The notes: generated by a model not told the origin, from the sequence alone. DNA of 64,000 nt from Flavobacteriales bacterium UBA852 (GCA_002295925.1 DBGO01000002.1:95467-159466), one strand, 5' to 3'. Counted from the first letter of the stretch, positions 18,069-27,832 are shown. Numbers and translations are program-made.

Positions 18069-19127
18069 TTACAACCATTTTTTCTTTTTAAAATAAAAAA
18101 TCATGGCTACTGCAATAACAACCATTACAAACAAAGTAACAAAATAAGCGTATTTCCAATGCAATTCGGGCATATAATCGAAATTCATACCATATATTCC
18201 GGCAATAAACGTTAAAGGTATAAATATAGTTGCTATAATTGTCAAAACTTTCATCACTTCATTCATTCTGTTACTCACACCCGAAACATATAAATCCATG
18301 ATTCCGGAAAGCATATCTCTTTGCGAATCAATACTGTCGTTTATATGTATTAAATGTTCATAAACATCTCTTAAATAAGGATATGTATTTTTTTCTATTA
18401 GCTTAATGTTGAATTTTTGAAGAGATGAAACAGCTTCTCTTAACGGTACAATTATTTTACGAATAGTTATTAATGTTCTTTTGTAGTGCTGAATTAAGTT
18501 TAATTGATTTTGGTTAGGGTTAAGAATTACATCTTCTTCAAGTTTTTCTATATTATCGTTTAAATAATCAATTACATAGAAATAATGATCAACAATAATA
18601 TCAATAATACTGTAAAATAAATAATCGGCTTTTTTTTGACGTATTATTCCTTTGCTTTCTTTAATACGTGTTCGTAATGCATCTAAAACATCGCCCGGTT
18701 TTTCTTGAAATGAAAGCAACCAATCTTTACCTAAAACCAAACTTATTTGCTCTGAAGTTATCACTTTCTTTTTTTTATCAACGGCTAACATTTTAAGGGT
18801 GAAAAATAAATACTCATCAAATTCTTCGGCTTTTGGCCGGTGACTGGTGTCTAGTACATCTTCTAATAATAAATTGTGAATCTTATATTTTTCACCAATT
18901 TCAGCAATAATATTTGTATCATGCAATCCATCAATATTTATCCATTTAACCGAATTATTGAGTGTAAAATTCATGCATTGCTCAATTGATTCACAAGCAT
19001 TTTGAGTAAACTCTTTTGCGTTATATTCAATTTTTTCGAGTTGTGTTTTATTGGTTTTTTTCACCCCTACATGAATCAATGAACCCGGTGGTAATCCGAT
19101 TTTGTTATTTTTTGTCTTTTCATTCAT
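18069..19127 (-). CDS. corA: CorA-type magnesium/cobalt transporter
   Basis: Homopentameric divalent-cation channel. 352 residues with a large cytoplasmic N-terminal domain, a long stalk helix (YLNDNIEKLEEDVILNPNQN) and two C-terminal membrane helices. The hallmark GMN motif is at about 313-315 in AGIYGMNFDYMPE. The basic tail KKKKW is also typical. The start codon directly abuts the stop of the GNAT-nitrilase gene (zero bases between), so the two are an operon. Confidence 0.93.
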   Translation of the reverse strand: MNEKTKNNKIGLPPGSLIHVGVKKTNKTQLEKIEYNAKEFTQNACESIEQCMNFTLNNSVKWINIDGLHDTNIIAEIGEKYKIHNLLLEDVLDTSHRPKAEEFDEYLFFTLKMLAVDKKKKVITSEQISLVLGKDWLLSFQEKPGDVLDALRTRIKESKGIIRQKKADYLFYSIIDIIVDHYFYVIDYLNDNIEKLEEDVILNPNQNQLNLIQHYKRTLITIRKIIVPLREAVSSLQKFNIKLIEKNTYPYLRDVYEHLIHINDSIDSQRDMLSGIMDLYVSGVSNRMNEVMKVLTIIATIFIPLTFIAGIYGMNFDYMPELHWKYAYFVTLFVMVVIAVAMIFYFKKKKWL

Positions 19128-20657
19128 TTACGAAAGTCTTTTTTTTAAATCAAAAATGTCTTTTCTTCTGTCGTTTAAATTTCTGACACTGCCAAATTGA
19201 TGCAACTCTCTAAGTAAATCTAAATCACAATCGGCAATTAATATCATTTCGGTATTAGGTGTTGCTTCAGCTTTTATTCCGTTTGCCGGAAAAGCAAAAT
19301 CACAAGGCGTAAATACCATTGATTGAGCATACTGAATATCCATATTATCTACCTTGGGTAAGTTACCTACACTACCGGCAATAGCAACATAACACTCATT
19401 TTCAATAGCTCGTGCTTGTGCGCAACACCTCACTCTTGAGTATGCATTTTGAGTATCTGTTAAAAACGGTATAAACAAAATATTCATTCCTTCTTCTGCC
19501 AACAAACGGCACAGTTCAGGAAATTCAGAATCATAACAGATAAGCACGCCAATTTTTCCACAATCTGTATCAAATGATTTTAATTGTGTGCCGCCTTGCA
19601 AGCCCCACACTTTTACCTCATCAGGAGTAACGTGCAATTTTTCGTACCGCTCCATACTTCCGTCTCTTCTACATAAATAACCAACATTGTACAGCAAGTT
19701 ATCTTTTATCTCCGGCATACTTCCTGTAATTATATTTATATTGTACGATATGGCCAATTCTGAAAATTTTTTCACAATTGGTTCTGTAAATTCGGCAAGT
19801 TTTCTAATAGCTTCAGCTTCTGACAAATTATTATATTTTGCCATTAAAGGCGCATTAAAATATTCGGGAAATAACGCAAAATCGGACCTATAAGCCGACA
19901 CTGCATCAACAAAAAACTCCACTTGCTGCATCAATTCATCAAAGTTTTGATATAATCGCATTTGCCATTGAATTAACCCTAATCTGACAATGGATTTTTC
20001 TGAAGCAATTTTTTTGGAAGGTTTTTGATAGTAAATATTATCCCACTCAAGTAAAACAGCATATTCTCCCGATGCTTCATCCCCTTCTAAATAACCTTTT
20101 AATATTTTTGACGGATGAAAATCATTTGATATTTGAAAATTTAATACCGGATCATAAATTTCTTTTCGTTTTACTTTTTCAATGTATTCTTTTGGCGATA
20201 ATTTATCTGCATATTTATGATAGTTAGGAATTCTTCCTCCAAATGCAATACCTCTAAGGTTAAGATTTTCGGCAAGTTCTTTTCTATAATCATACAATCT
20301 TCTTCCTAAACGCAAACCTCTGTATTCGGGCTTTATGAATACATCAATTCCATATAAAACATCACCATTACTGTTGTGCGTATTGAAAGTGTAATTTCCT
20401 GTTATTTCTTTATATGTATGATGATCATCAAATTTATTATAATCGACAATAATCGATAAGGCACAACCGGCAATTTTCCCGTTAACCTTGACGACCACTT
20501 GACCTTCCGGAAATTTTTTGATTAAAGTTTGAATTTGTTCCTTATTCCAATATGCGTCCTTTAAGCTAGTATACGACTCTATCATTACTTGCTTTAACTC
20601 TTCATAATCTGAAATTTGCAAGTACTGAATTTCAATGTTTTCAATTTTTTTTTCCAT
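19128..20657 (-). CDS. GNAT acetyltransferase - nitrilase-superfamily amidohydrolase fusion
   Basis: Two enzymes in one chain. Residues 1-~170 are a GNAT N-acetyltransferase, with the acetyl-CoA loop at YRGLRLGRRLYDYR. Residues ~220-509 are a carbon-nitrogen hydrolase with the complete catalytic triad Glu265 (LFPEYF), Lys340 (YEKLHVTPDE) and Cys374 (LICYDSEFPE). This fusion is known in many bacteria. Its substrate is not established. It is cytoplasmic, with corA directly downstream. No truncation or missing residue seen. Confidence 0.9.
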   Translation of the reverse strand: MEKKIENIEIQYLQISDYEELKQVMIESYTSLKDAYWNKEQIQTLIKKFPEGQVVVKVNGKIAGCALSIIVDYNKFDDHHTYKEITGNYTFNTHNSNGDVLYGIDVFIKPEYRGLRLGRRLYDYRKELAENLNLRGIAFGGRIPNYHKYADKLSPKEYIEKVKRKEIYDPVLNFQISNDFHPSKILKGYLEGDEASGEYAVLLEWDNIYYQKPSKKIASEKSIVRLGLIQWQMRLYQNFDELMQQVEFFVDAVSAYRSDFALFPEYFNAPLMAKYNNLSEAEAIRKLAEFTEPIVKKFSELAISYNINIITGSMPEIKDNLLYNVGYLCRRDGSMERYEKLHVTPDEVKVWGLQGGTQLKSFDTDCGKIGVLICYDSEFPELCRLLAEEGMNILFIPFLTDTQNAYSRVRCCAQARAIENECYVAIAGSVGNLPKVDNMDIQYAQSMVFTPCDFAFPANGIKAEATPNTEMILIADCDLDLLRELHQFGSVRNLNDRRKDIFDLKKRLS

Positions 20658-20730
20658 TATTTAGTATACTTTTTTTAAATGTACACTAAATTATAAAAAG
20701 TGAATAATTCATTTTCTTTTTTTTATTTTA

Positions 20731-22113
20731 TTATTTAACTTTTATGAATTTAAGTGAATTCTGATTATTTATGATTATGATATACAATCCCATTCTAAAT
20801 GAAGATACATTTAATTCTATATTTTTTGCATTTAATGAATTATGTTCTTCTATCAATTGGCCTGTTATGGAATATATTTTTATAGAGCTTAACGGATTTT
20901 TAGAATTAATATTAAGATAATTAGAAACAGGATTATTTAATATATATATTGATGAATTTTTATAAACTTGATTAACTTTTGATGAAGTAACTACATAATT
21001 ATAACCACTTGACAATTTTGAACAACTATCTTCAAAAAAAACTTCAACTTGAAAAATTCCTCCAGTAGTTGGGATTAAACTACTATCTGTTGCATTTGGA
21101 ATTATATTTCCATTTACAAACCATTGAAATGAAGAACCAGGTGTATTAGTATACAATACTCCGTTTTGATTCATAATTTGTGGTATTTGATGCGAATAAC
21201 ATTCTTGCATATATGTAACCCTTAATGAAGAATTTAACGAATCATTAAACACATCAAACTTACTGCAGTCTTCTTTAAGAGTATAATCCAACCATGGGTT
21301 TACAAAATCAAACAAAACAGCATGTTGTTGCGCTCGTGTTATGGATATACCTGATGAAGATGTACTTTCACCAAAATCGCAATTAAAATTAGGATTTGCA
21401 AAATAACAGTGTGCTCCTCCTATAATATTTATAAATGTTTTACAATTTGAGTTTAATGAGTCATACATTGGTATATGATGATCTTGAGGTGGTGTTACTC
21501 CATCTTGACTTCCACTAAATATAACAGAAGGAATATTTACACGTGTTGCCGAAGAGATTGAAGAAACTCCATTTGTTGTAGATTCAGCAGGGGCTAAACC
21601 AATTAATGTTTTTAAATATTTATTATTTGAAGAGCATAAAGAATCTGCTGCTAAAAAACTGGCACCACCACCCATAGAGTGTCCCATTAGTGCTGTTGCA
21701 TCTTTTACATGATTGTAAAAGATAGATTGTGAATTTAAGTTTTCTTTATGAATAGCTTTAACCAAAAACTGCAAATCCCAACCAAATTGCTGATGATTAG
21801 TACTTATTAGATTCCCTTCTGTTCTTGGAAATAGCATAATATACCCACGTGGCACAATTTCTTCCCAAATATTTTGATATGCACTCCAAGCCATAACAAA
21901 TCCATGTCCAAAAACAACAGAAGGAAATGAGTCATTTGCACATGGAATGTCTTCACCGTTTGTTAATGCCGGATAATAAACTTCTGTTTGAATAACACGA
22001 TTATTTCTTGAAGAATCTATGAAGTTAATTGTAGTGTGTCCAATAGAATACTGAGCATTTATTTTATTAATAAATAAAGAAATTAAAACTAAATATAAAA
22101 TAGACTTTTTCAT
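20731..22113 (-). CDS. Secreted alpha/beta hydrolase with T9SS sorting domain
   Basis: 460 residues. Signal peptide MKKSILYLVLISLFINKINA, then an alpha/beta hydrolase domain of the platelet-activating-factor-acetylhydrolase/dienelactone-hydrolase/PET-hydrolase-like type. The nucleophile is Ser146 in GHSMGGG, the acid Asp204 in GSQDGVTPP and the base His235 in GGAHCYF. FGHGF (68-72) supplies the oxyanion region. An Ig-like stretch follows and then a T9SS type A domain (SIYILNNPVSNYLNIN to the end). The gene is more AT-rich than its neighbours. The substrate (ester or polyester) is unknown. Confidence 0.8.
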   Translation of the reverse strand: MKKSILYLVLISLFINKINAQYSIGHTTINFIDSSRNNRVIQTEVYYPALTNGEDIPCANDSFPSVVFGHGFVMAWSAYQNIWEEIVPRGYIMLFPRTEGNLISTNHQQFGWDLQFLVKAIHKENLNSQSIFYNHVKDATALMGHSMGGGASFLAADSLCSSNNKYLKTLIGLAPAESTTNGVSSISSATRVNIPSVIFSGSQDGVTPPQDHHIPMYDSLNSNCKTFINIIGGAHCYFANPNFNCDFGESTSSSGISITRAQQHAVLFDFVNPWLDYTLKEDCSKFDVFNDSLNSSLRVTYMQECYSHQIPQIMNQNGVLYTNTPGSSFQWFVNGNIIPNATDSSLIPTTGGIFQVEVFFEDSCSKLSSGYNYVVTSSKVNQVYKNSSIYILNNPVSNYLNINSKNPLSSIKIYSITGQLIEEHNSLNAKNIELNVSSFRMGLYIIIINNQNSLKFIKVK

Positions 22114-22186
22114 GATGTTAAGATTTTTTTACTAAATTACAACACTCTATTTGTTTATAAAATGCTCATATAAATGCTAAAATCAG

Positions 22187-23623
22187 ATGAGAAAAACTGC
22201 ACATTTACACCATCTGTTAATAATTTGTGATCGAAAATTAACACTTGATTTTAAAAACCAATTAAAAACAAATAAAAGAGAATTAAGTTTTAAACTAATC
22301 TCTCAACTCACATCAAATATTACTATAAATGACATAGATTTAATTAAACATATATACAACTGTTATAATAAAAAAAATCTAAAACGTTTTAACCAGCTAT
22401 ATCATCATACATTTAATTTATACGGTAAATTCTTAATCGAAAATCATCCTGACTTTCTTAGTTTCTCAGTTTTAAATATTAATTCTTTATTTAATGACAA
22501 TAAAATTGAAGAAGCTCAAAATTATATTAACAGTTCTATTTATATAGCAGAAAAAATTGAAGATTTCGAATTTCTGATGATATTCATAAATCTTTTAAGA
22601 AGATTAGGTATTACTATACAAAAAAGTAAGTTTTCAGCTGTTGAACATATAAATATTTTAGAAAATTTAACAGAAATTCAAACAATTAAAATCAAAGACT
22701 ATTTAACGAAAAAAACATCACCTAATGAAATTGAAATTATAAATTTAAAAAAACTCTTTCATCACCCTTCAAAAAGTGTGCAATTTTTGTCAATGCAAAC
22801 TTATTTATACATTATAAGCAATTATAACTTAAATTTATTTTATACAAATGATTCAAAATTATTGATAGAAAAATGCCTATCGATAATAAAAAAGTTTCCA
22901 TATTTAAAAATATTTTCAAACAACAAATATGTTTTATCTATTGAATATTTAAATCTAAAATTCAATCAAAATTACCTTAATTTAAAAACCGTAAATTCTG
23001 TTTTAAAATCGAATTTGGATAAAAAATTAAATTATGAAAACATAATGTATACTCTTAGTATAAAAGGTAGTTGCTATTTAACTAATTACTTATTTGATTT
23101 AAAAAATAAACAAATTATCTCTGAAATTAAAGATGATTTAAATACAATTAAATTAATTGAAATTAAATTTAGAAAAAAACATGAAAATTCTATTATTCAA
23201 TATCTGCATTTTAAAATTATAAAATCTGTTTTTTTATTGTTAAATGATGATGCCGTAAATTCAATCAAAAATCTTGAATCAACTATTTTTCAATTACAAC
23301 AACAATCATTTAAAAAATTTTATGATGAGATTTTTATACTAATATTTTTGAACCTTATAGCCTTAGAACAATATGACGAAATTATTGATCAATTTAAAAG
23401 GTATAAGAAAATTGTAAAAAACAACACAAGCATAAAAGAAAATTACATTATGATTCATATGCTATATTATTCTGTATTATATTTAACATCTAATAAGAAA
23501 TCCACTAAAACCAAAATTCTTCATTATTATAATGAATTAATTGAACATAATTCAAAAGAAAATCAAAATATCATATTATTAGATCGTATATGGTCAATGC
23601 TGAAAATAAAACCTCTTGATTAA
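22187..23623 (+). CDS. Orphan helical protein of unknown function
   Basis: 478 residues, very rich in Ile, Asn, Lys and Leu, with no signal peptide or membrane segment. The whole chain reads as amphipathic helices with loose TPR-like spacing (NDNKIEEAQNYINSSIYIAE, ALEQYDEIIDQFKRYKK). The C-terminal half looks like helical repeats ending in YNELIEHNSKENQNIILLD. Its base composition is clearly more AT-rich than icmF next door. It stands alone between a minus-strand hydrolase and icmF. No family recognised. A cytoplasmic scaffold or regulator is possible but unsupported. Confidence 0.6.
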   Translation: MRKTAHLHHLLIICDRKLTLDFKNQLKTNKRELSFKLISQLTSNITINDIDLIKHIYNCYNKKNLKRFNQLYHHTFNLYGKFLIENHPDFLSFSVLNINSLFNDNKIEEAQNYINSSIYIAEKIEDFEFLMIFINLLRRLGITIQKSKFSAVEHINILENLTEIQTIKIKDYLTKKTSPNEIEIINLKKLFHHPSKSVQFLSMQTYLYIISNYNLNLFYTNDSKLLIEKCLSIIKKFPYLKIFSNNKYVLSIEYLNLKFNQNYLNLKTVNSVLKSNLDKKLNYENIMYTLSIKGSCYLTNYLFDLKNKQIISEIKDDLNTIKLIEIKFRKKHENSIIQYLHFKIIKSVFLLLNDDAVNSIKNLESTIFQLQQQSFKKFYDEIFILIFLNLIALEQYDEIIDQFKRYKKIVKNNTSIKENYIMIHMLYYSVLYLTSNKKSTKTKILHYYNELIEHNSKENQNIILLDRIWSMLKIKPLD

Positions 23624-23670
23624 TAATATAAATTCAAACGGCTACAATAGGTCAATTTCTATTTTCGGTT

Positions 23671-23678
23671 TATATTTG
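23671..23678 (+). promoter_or_regulatory. Bacteroidota -7 box for icmF
   Basis: TATATTTG, an exact TAnnTTTG match, 22-30 bases before the icmF ATG codons. A good -33 element is not visible at the expected spacing. Confidence 0.5.
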
Positions 23679-23700
23679 CGTACCTTACAGTAAATTGTAC

Positions 23701-26700
23701 ATGATTATGGAAAGAATTGAGAAATACAAACCAAAAAACAAAATCCGAATAGTTACAGCCGCCTCACTTTTTGACGGACATGATGCTGCCATCAACATTA
23801 TGCGACGAATCATACAAAGCACAGGTGCCGAAGTTATTCATTTAGGTCACGACAGAAGTGTGGAAGAAGTAGTAAACTGTGCTATTCAAGAAGATGCCAA
23901 TGCAATAGCCATGACCTCATATCAAGGCGGGCATGTGGAGTATTTTAAATACATGTACGATTTACTGCAAGAAAAAGGAGCCGGACACATAAAAATTTTT
24001 GGTGGTGGTGGCGGAACCATTTTACCCGAAGAAATTGAAGAATTACAAGCTTATGGAATTACACGCATCTATCATCCGGATGACGGAAGAGCAATGGGTT
24101 TACAAGGCATGATTAACGATATGCTCGAAAAATGCGACTTTCCAACCGGACGCGATTTGAAAGGTGATGAAGTAGACAGACTTAAAAATAAAGATTGGAA
24201 AGCGATAGCTACCTTAATTTCCGCAGCCGAAAATTTCCCTGAAGAACATCAAGACACCTTCAAAAAAATTCACGAATTAACTGCTCATTCCAAAACACCT
24301 GTTTTAGGAGTTACCGGAACCGGCGGAGCCGGAAAATCTTCTTTGGTAGATGAGTTGGTGCGTCGTTTTTTAAATGATTTTGAAGATAAAACCATCGCTG
24401 TAGTTTCTGTTGACCCTTCAAAAAGAAAAACCGGCGGCGCATTATTGGGCGACCGTATTCGTATGAACGCCGTAAATAATCCAAGAGTTTATATGCGTTC
24501 GTTGGCTACACGCCAGTCAAACTTGGCACTTTCCAAACATGTACAAGAAGCAGTTGATATTCTAAAAGCGGCTCAGTACGACTTGGTAATATTGGAAACT
24601 TCCGGTATCGGTCAATCGGATACCGAAATTTTAGACCATTCGGATGTTAGCTTATACGTAATGACGCCCGAATATGGTGCGGCTACACAGCTCGAAAAAA
24701 TCGACATGCTCGATTTTGCCGATATTATTGCCATTAACAAATTTGACAAACGCGGAGCATTAGATGCATTACGCGATGTTAAAAAGCAGTACAAACGTAA
24801 CCATCAGTTGTTTGACATGCCGGATGAAGAAGTTCCCGTTTACGGAACAATTGCTTCACAGTTTAACGACCCGGGAATGAACAACCTTTATTTGGCAGTA
24901 ATGAATAAAGTAGTGGAAAAAACCGGTGCCGATTTAAAATCGCACATGAAGCTGACAAAAGAAATGTCAGAAAAAATTTACATCATTCCACCTAACCGCA
25001 CCCGTTACCTTTCTGAAATTTCCGAAAACAACCGCAACTATGACAAATGGGTAGATGAGCAAGTAAAAGTTGCCGATAAGCTTTATGGATTACACATGAG
25101 CATCCAAACTTTAATAGATTCTGACCTGGAAGACAAAGACCGACTAATAAAGCGTTTAGAGGAAACTTTTGAACAAGTCAAACTTGATTTGGATCCGCAC
25201 AATTGGAAATTGATTGAAGAATGGGACGATAAAGTTGCCCGCTACAAAGCACCGGAGTATGTATTTAAAGTAAGAGACAAAGAAATAAAAGTAAAAACCT
25301 ATACCGAATCGCTTTCGCATACTAAAATTCCTAAAGTTTGTTTGCCAAAATACCGTGGCTGGGGCGATTTTCTATGGTGGAGTTTGCAGGAAAACGTGCC
25401 CGGAGAGTTTCCTTATACCGCAGGTATTTATCCATTTAAACGAACCGGAGAAGACCCAACGCGAATGTTTGCCGGAGAAGGTGGACCGGAGCGAACCAAT
25501 AAGCGTTTTCATTATGTAAGTTTAGGGATGCCGGCAAAACGTTTATCTACTGCATTCGACAGTGTAACACTTTACGGAAACGACCCCGACTACCGCCCTG
25601 ATATTTACGGTAAAATTGGTAATTCAGGAGTTTCTGTATGTTGTTTGGATGATGCCAAAAAATTATATTCCGGCTTTAATCTTGCCGACCCAAAAACTTC
25701 GGTAAGTATGACCATTAACGGTCCTGCACCAATGATGTTAGGCTTTTTCATGAATGCCGCTATCGACCAACAATGCGAAATTTACATTAAAAACAATGGC
25801 TTGGAAGATGAAGTAAACAAAAAAATTGAAGCCATTTATAAAAAATTAGGTGTTCCACGCCCAACTTACAATGCGCCTCTTCCGGAAGGTAACGACGGAT
25901 TGGGTTTATTTTTACTTGGCGTAACCGGCGATCAGGTGCTGCCTAAAGAAGTGTATGAAAAAATCAAAGCCGATACCCTTTCGCAAGTCAGAGGAACTGT
26001 TCAGGCAGATATTTTAAAAGAAGACCAAGCACAAAACACTTGTATTTTTTCAACAGAATTTGCCTTGCGTGTTATGGGTGATGTGCAACAGTATTTTATT
26101 GACCATAATGTGCGTAATTTTTATTCCGTTTCCATATCGGGATATCATATAGCCGAAGCCGGCGCCAACCCTATTACGCAATTGGCATTTACATTGGCAA
26201 ACGGATTTACTTATGTAGAGTATTACTTGGCGCGTGGAATGGATATAAACAAATTCGGACCTAATCTGTCTTTCTTTTTCTCTAACGGATTAGACCCTGA
26301 ATATGCCGTAATTGGTCGTGTTGCCCGTCGTATATGGTCAAAAGCATTAAAACTGAAATACGGAGCCAATCCAAGAGCACAAATGCTCAAATACCACATT
26401 CAAACTTCGGGACGTTCATTACACGCACAAGAAATTGACTTTAATGACATTCGCACAACCTTGCAAGCACTTTACGCCATTTACGACAATTGTAACTCAC
26501 TGCACACCAATGCTTACGACGAAGCTATCACAACGCCAACCGAAGAAAGTGTTCGCCGGGCAATGGCTATTCAGTTGATTATAAATAAAGAACTTGGCTT
26601 AGCAAAAAATGAAAATCCAATTCAAGGTTCGTTTATTATAGAAGAATTAACTGATTTAGTTGAAGAAGCCGTTTTAATGGAGTTTGACCGGTTGACTGAG

Positions 26701-27090
26701 CGCGGTGGTGTATTGGGTGCAATGGAAACAATGTATCAGCGAAGTAAAATTCAAGAAGAAAGTTTGTATTACGAAACACTGAAACATTCGGGAGAATATC
26801 CAATTATTGGTGTAAACACTTTCTTGAACAAAAAAGGTTCGCCAACCATTATCCCGGATGAAGTTATCAGAGCTACAACTGAAGAGAAAGAATTTCAAAT
26901 TCAAACAGTAAAAAATCTGCATAAGAAATACGAAAATGAAGCTAAAGAACAACTGGAAAAAGTGCAGCAAGCCGCCATTAACAACAAAAATGTATTTGAA
27001 GCATTAATGGAAGCGACCAAATATTGCTCGTTGGGACAAATTACTCAAGCGCTGTTCAAAGTTGGCGGTCAATACAGAAGAAACATGTAA
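23701..27090 (+). CDS. icmF: Fused isobutyryl-CoA mutase (IcmF)
   Basis: Adenosylcobalamin-dependent acyl-CoA mutase fused to its own G-protein chaperone, about 1,130 residues. Order: B12-binding domain (about 15-145, DGHDAA with the lower-ligand His near residue 27), G domain (Walker A VTGTGGAGKSS near 204-214, SVDPSKRKTGGALLGDR), linker, then TIM-barrel mutase domain (YPFKRTGEDPTRMFAGEGG, LSTAFDSVTLYG). These blocks are IcmF-type rather than methylmalonyl-CoA mutase type. It interconverts isobutyryl- and n-butyryl-CoA, or branched analogues such as pivalyl-CoA. Start is ATG 23701 or 23707 (a TTG at 23695 is also in frame). It ends at a strong terminator. Confidence 0.95.
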   Translation: MIMERIEKYKPKNKIRIVTAASLFDGHDAAINIMRRIIQSTGAEVIHLGHDRSVEEVVNCAIQEDANAIAMTSYQGGHVEYFKYMYDLLQEKGAGHIKIFGGGGGTILPEEIEELQAYGITRIYHPDDGRAMGLQGMINDMLEKCDFPTGRDLKGDEVDRLKNKDWKAIATLISAAENFPEEHQDTFKKIHELTAHSKTPVLGVTGTGGAGKSSLVDELVRRFLNDFEDKTIAVVSVDPSKRKTGGALLGDRIRMNAVNNPRVYMRSLATRQSNLALSKHVQEAVDILKAAQYDLVILETSGIGQSDTEILDHSDVSLYVMTPEYGAATQLEKIDMLDFADIIAINKFDKRGALDALRDVKKQYKRNHQLFDMPDEEVPVYGTIASQFNDPGMNNLYLAVMNKVVEKTGADLKSHMKLTKEMSEKIYIIPPNRTRYLSEISENNRNYDKWVDEQVKVADKLYGLHMSIQTLIDSDLEDKDRLIKRLEETFEQVKLDLDPHNWKLIEEWDDKVARYKAPEYVFKVRDKEIKVKTYTESLSHTKIPKVCLPKYRGWGDFLWWSLQENVPGEFPYTAGIYPFKRTGEDPTRMFAGEGGPERTNKRFHYVSLGMPAKRLSTAFDSVTLYGNDPDYRPDIYGKIGNSGVSVCCLDDAKKLYSGFNLADPKTSVSMTINGPAPMMLGFFMNAAIDQQCEIYIKNNGLEDEVNKKIEAIYKKLGVPRPTYNAPLPEGNDGLGLFLLGVTGDQVLPKEVYEKIKADTLSQVRGTVQADILKEDQAQNTCIFSTEFALRVMGDVQQYFIDHNVRNFYSVSISGYHIAEAGANPITQLAFTLANGFTYVEYYLARGMDINKFGPNLSFFFSNGLDPEYAVIGRVARRIWSKALKLKYGANPRAQMLKYHIQTSGRSLHAQEIDFNDIRTTLQALYAIYDNCNSLHTNAYDEAITTPTEESVRRAMAIQLIINKELGLAKNENPIQGSFIIEELTDLVEEAVLMEFDRLTERGGVLGAMETMYQRSKIQEESLYYETLKHSGEYPIIGVNTFLNKKGSPTIIPDEVIRATTEEKEFQIQTVKNLHKKYENEAKEQLEKVQQAAINNKNVFEALMEATKYCSLGQITQALFKVGGQYRRNM

Positions 27091-27102
27091 AAACAATCAT
27101 TC

Positions 27103-27133
27103 AAAAGACTCAAGGCAACTTGGGTCTTTTTTA
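27103..27133 (+). terminator. Intrinsic terminator of icmF
   Basis: Stem AAAAGACTCAAG paired with CTTGGGTCTTTT (one G-U pair), loop GCAA (a stable GNRA tetraloop), followed by a T-rich tract, 12 bases after the icmF stop. It overlaps the 5' region of the next reading frame. Confidence 0.85.
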
Positions 27134-27521
27134 TTTTAATACGATTAAAAATACAGATAAAACAACACTGGTGGTAGGCGCAAGCAATAACCCTACACGA
27201 TACAGTTACCAAGCGATTATACGATTACAAAAACACTATATTCCCGTATTGGCTTACAGTATTAAAAAAGGAGAAGTTAACGAAGTAAAATTCATCAATC
27301 ATTGGGACAAACTGAAAGATAAGAGTATTCATACGGTTACTTTATATGTTGGTCCAAATAATCAATCTTCCATTATTGAAGAAATATTACAACTAAAGCC
27401 AAAACGAATCATTTTCAATCCAGGAACAGAAAATCCCGAATTTATAGAAAAAGCCAAACGAGTAGGAATAGAAACGGTAATTGGATGTACATTGGTTATG
27501 TTAAGTGTTGGGAATTTTTAG
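27120..27521 (+). CDS. CoA-binding (YccU-like) protein, start uncertain
   Basis: Small Rossmann-fold protein of the CoA_binding_2 family. The core begins TTLVVGASNNPTRYSY (the CoA/nucleotide loop) and ends with RIIFNPGTENPEFIEKAK and GIETVIGCTLVML, where the Cys is the family's conserved residue near the C-terminus. No ATG or GTG lies before the core. TTG at 27120 falls inside the icmF terminator hairpin. ATT at 27144 would give the standard N-terminal length (IKNTDKTTLVVGAS). A longer TTG start at 27024 would overlap icmF and is unlikely. The function is unknown, but binding of CoA thioesters fits its place after a CoA mutase. Confidence 0.75.
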   Translation: MGLFYFNTIKNTDKTTLVVGASNNPTRYSYQAIIRLQKHYIPVLAYSIKKGEVNEVKFINHWDKLKDKSIHTVTLYVGPNNQSSIIEEILQLKPKRIIFNPGTENPEFIEKAKRVGIETVIGCTLVMLSVGNF

Positions 27522-27523
27522 CA

Positions 27524-27555
27524 TAAAAAAAGACCGTCTGTAAACAGACGGTCTT
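27524..27555 (-). terminator. Intrinsic terminator of the cold-shock gene
   Basis: Stem of 11 bp (27530-27540 with 27545-27555, arm AAGACCGTCTG), loop TAAA. On the minus strand it is followed by a run of T, 29 bases after the csp stop. On the plus strand the T-run is short, so it is mainly a minus-strand terminator. Confidence 0.85.
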
Positions 27556-27583
27556 AGCAACTCGATATAACTCAGTAATTAAA

Positions 27584-27775
27584 TTATGCTAATTTAACAT
27601 TCACTGCGTTTAATCCTTTACGACCTTCTTGAAGCTCGAATTCTACTTCGTCGTCTTCTTTAATTTCGTCGATTAAACCTGTTGCATGCACGAAGTACTC
27701 TGTGTTAGAGTCTTCATCAATAATGAAACCAAAACCTTTGGTATCATTAAAGAATTTTACTTTTCCTTTGTTCAT
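27584..27775 (-). CDS. Cold-shock domain protein
   Basis: 63-residue single OB-fold RNA/ssDNA-binding protein. RNP1 is KGFGFI (about 13-18) and RNP2 is EYFVHA. The start GKVKFFNDTKGFGFI is standard CspA. It acts as an RNA chaperone in the cytoplasm. Preceded by a good Bacteroidota promoter with a leader of only about 20 bases, so it lacks the long cold-regulated 5' leader of E. coli cspA, and followed by a strong terminator: a monocistronic gene. Confidence 0.95.
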   Translation of the reverse strand: MNKGKVKFFNDTKGFGFIIDEDSNTEYFVHATGLIDEIKEDDEVEFELQEGRKGLNAVNVKLA

Positions 27776-27802
27776 AATATTATTTTGTAATTAATTAAAG
27801 GA

Positions 27803-27832
27803 CAAAGCTACGTAATAAATTTTAATTCACAA
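27803..27832 (-). promoter_or_regulatory. Promoter of the cold-shock gene
   Basis: On the minus strand, TTG (27832-27830), 19-base spacer, TAGCTTTG (27810-27803), matching the Bacteroidota TTG-N19-TAnnTTTG pattern. The rest of the gap 27833-28031 is AT-rich and I see no gene or structure in it. Confidence 0.65.

Noticed and set aside
27024..27119. Long start of the CoA-binding gene within icmF
   Set aside because: TTG start, overlaps icmF by 67 bases, and the extra residues do not resemble the family.
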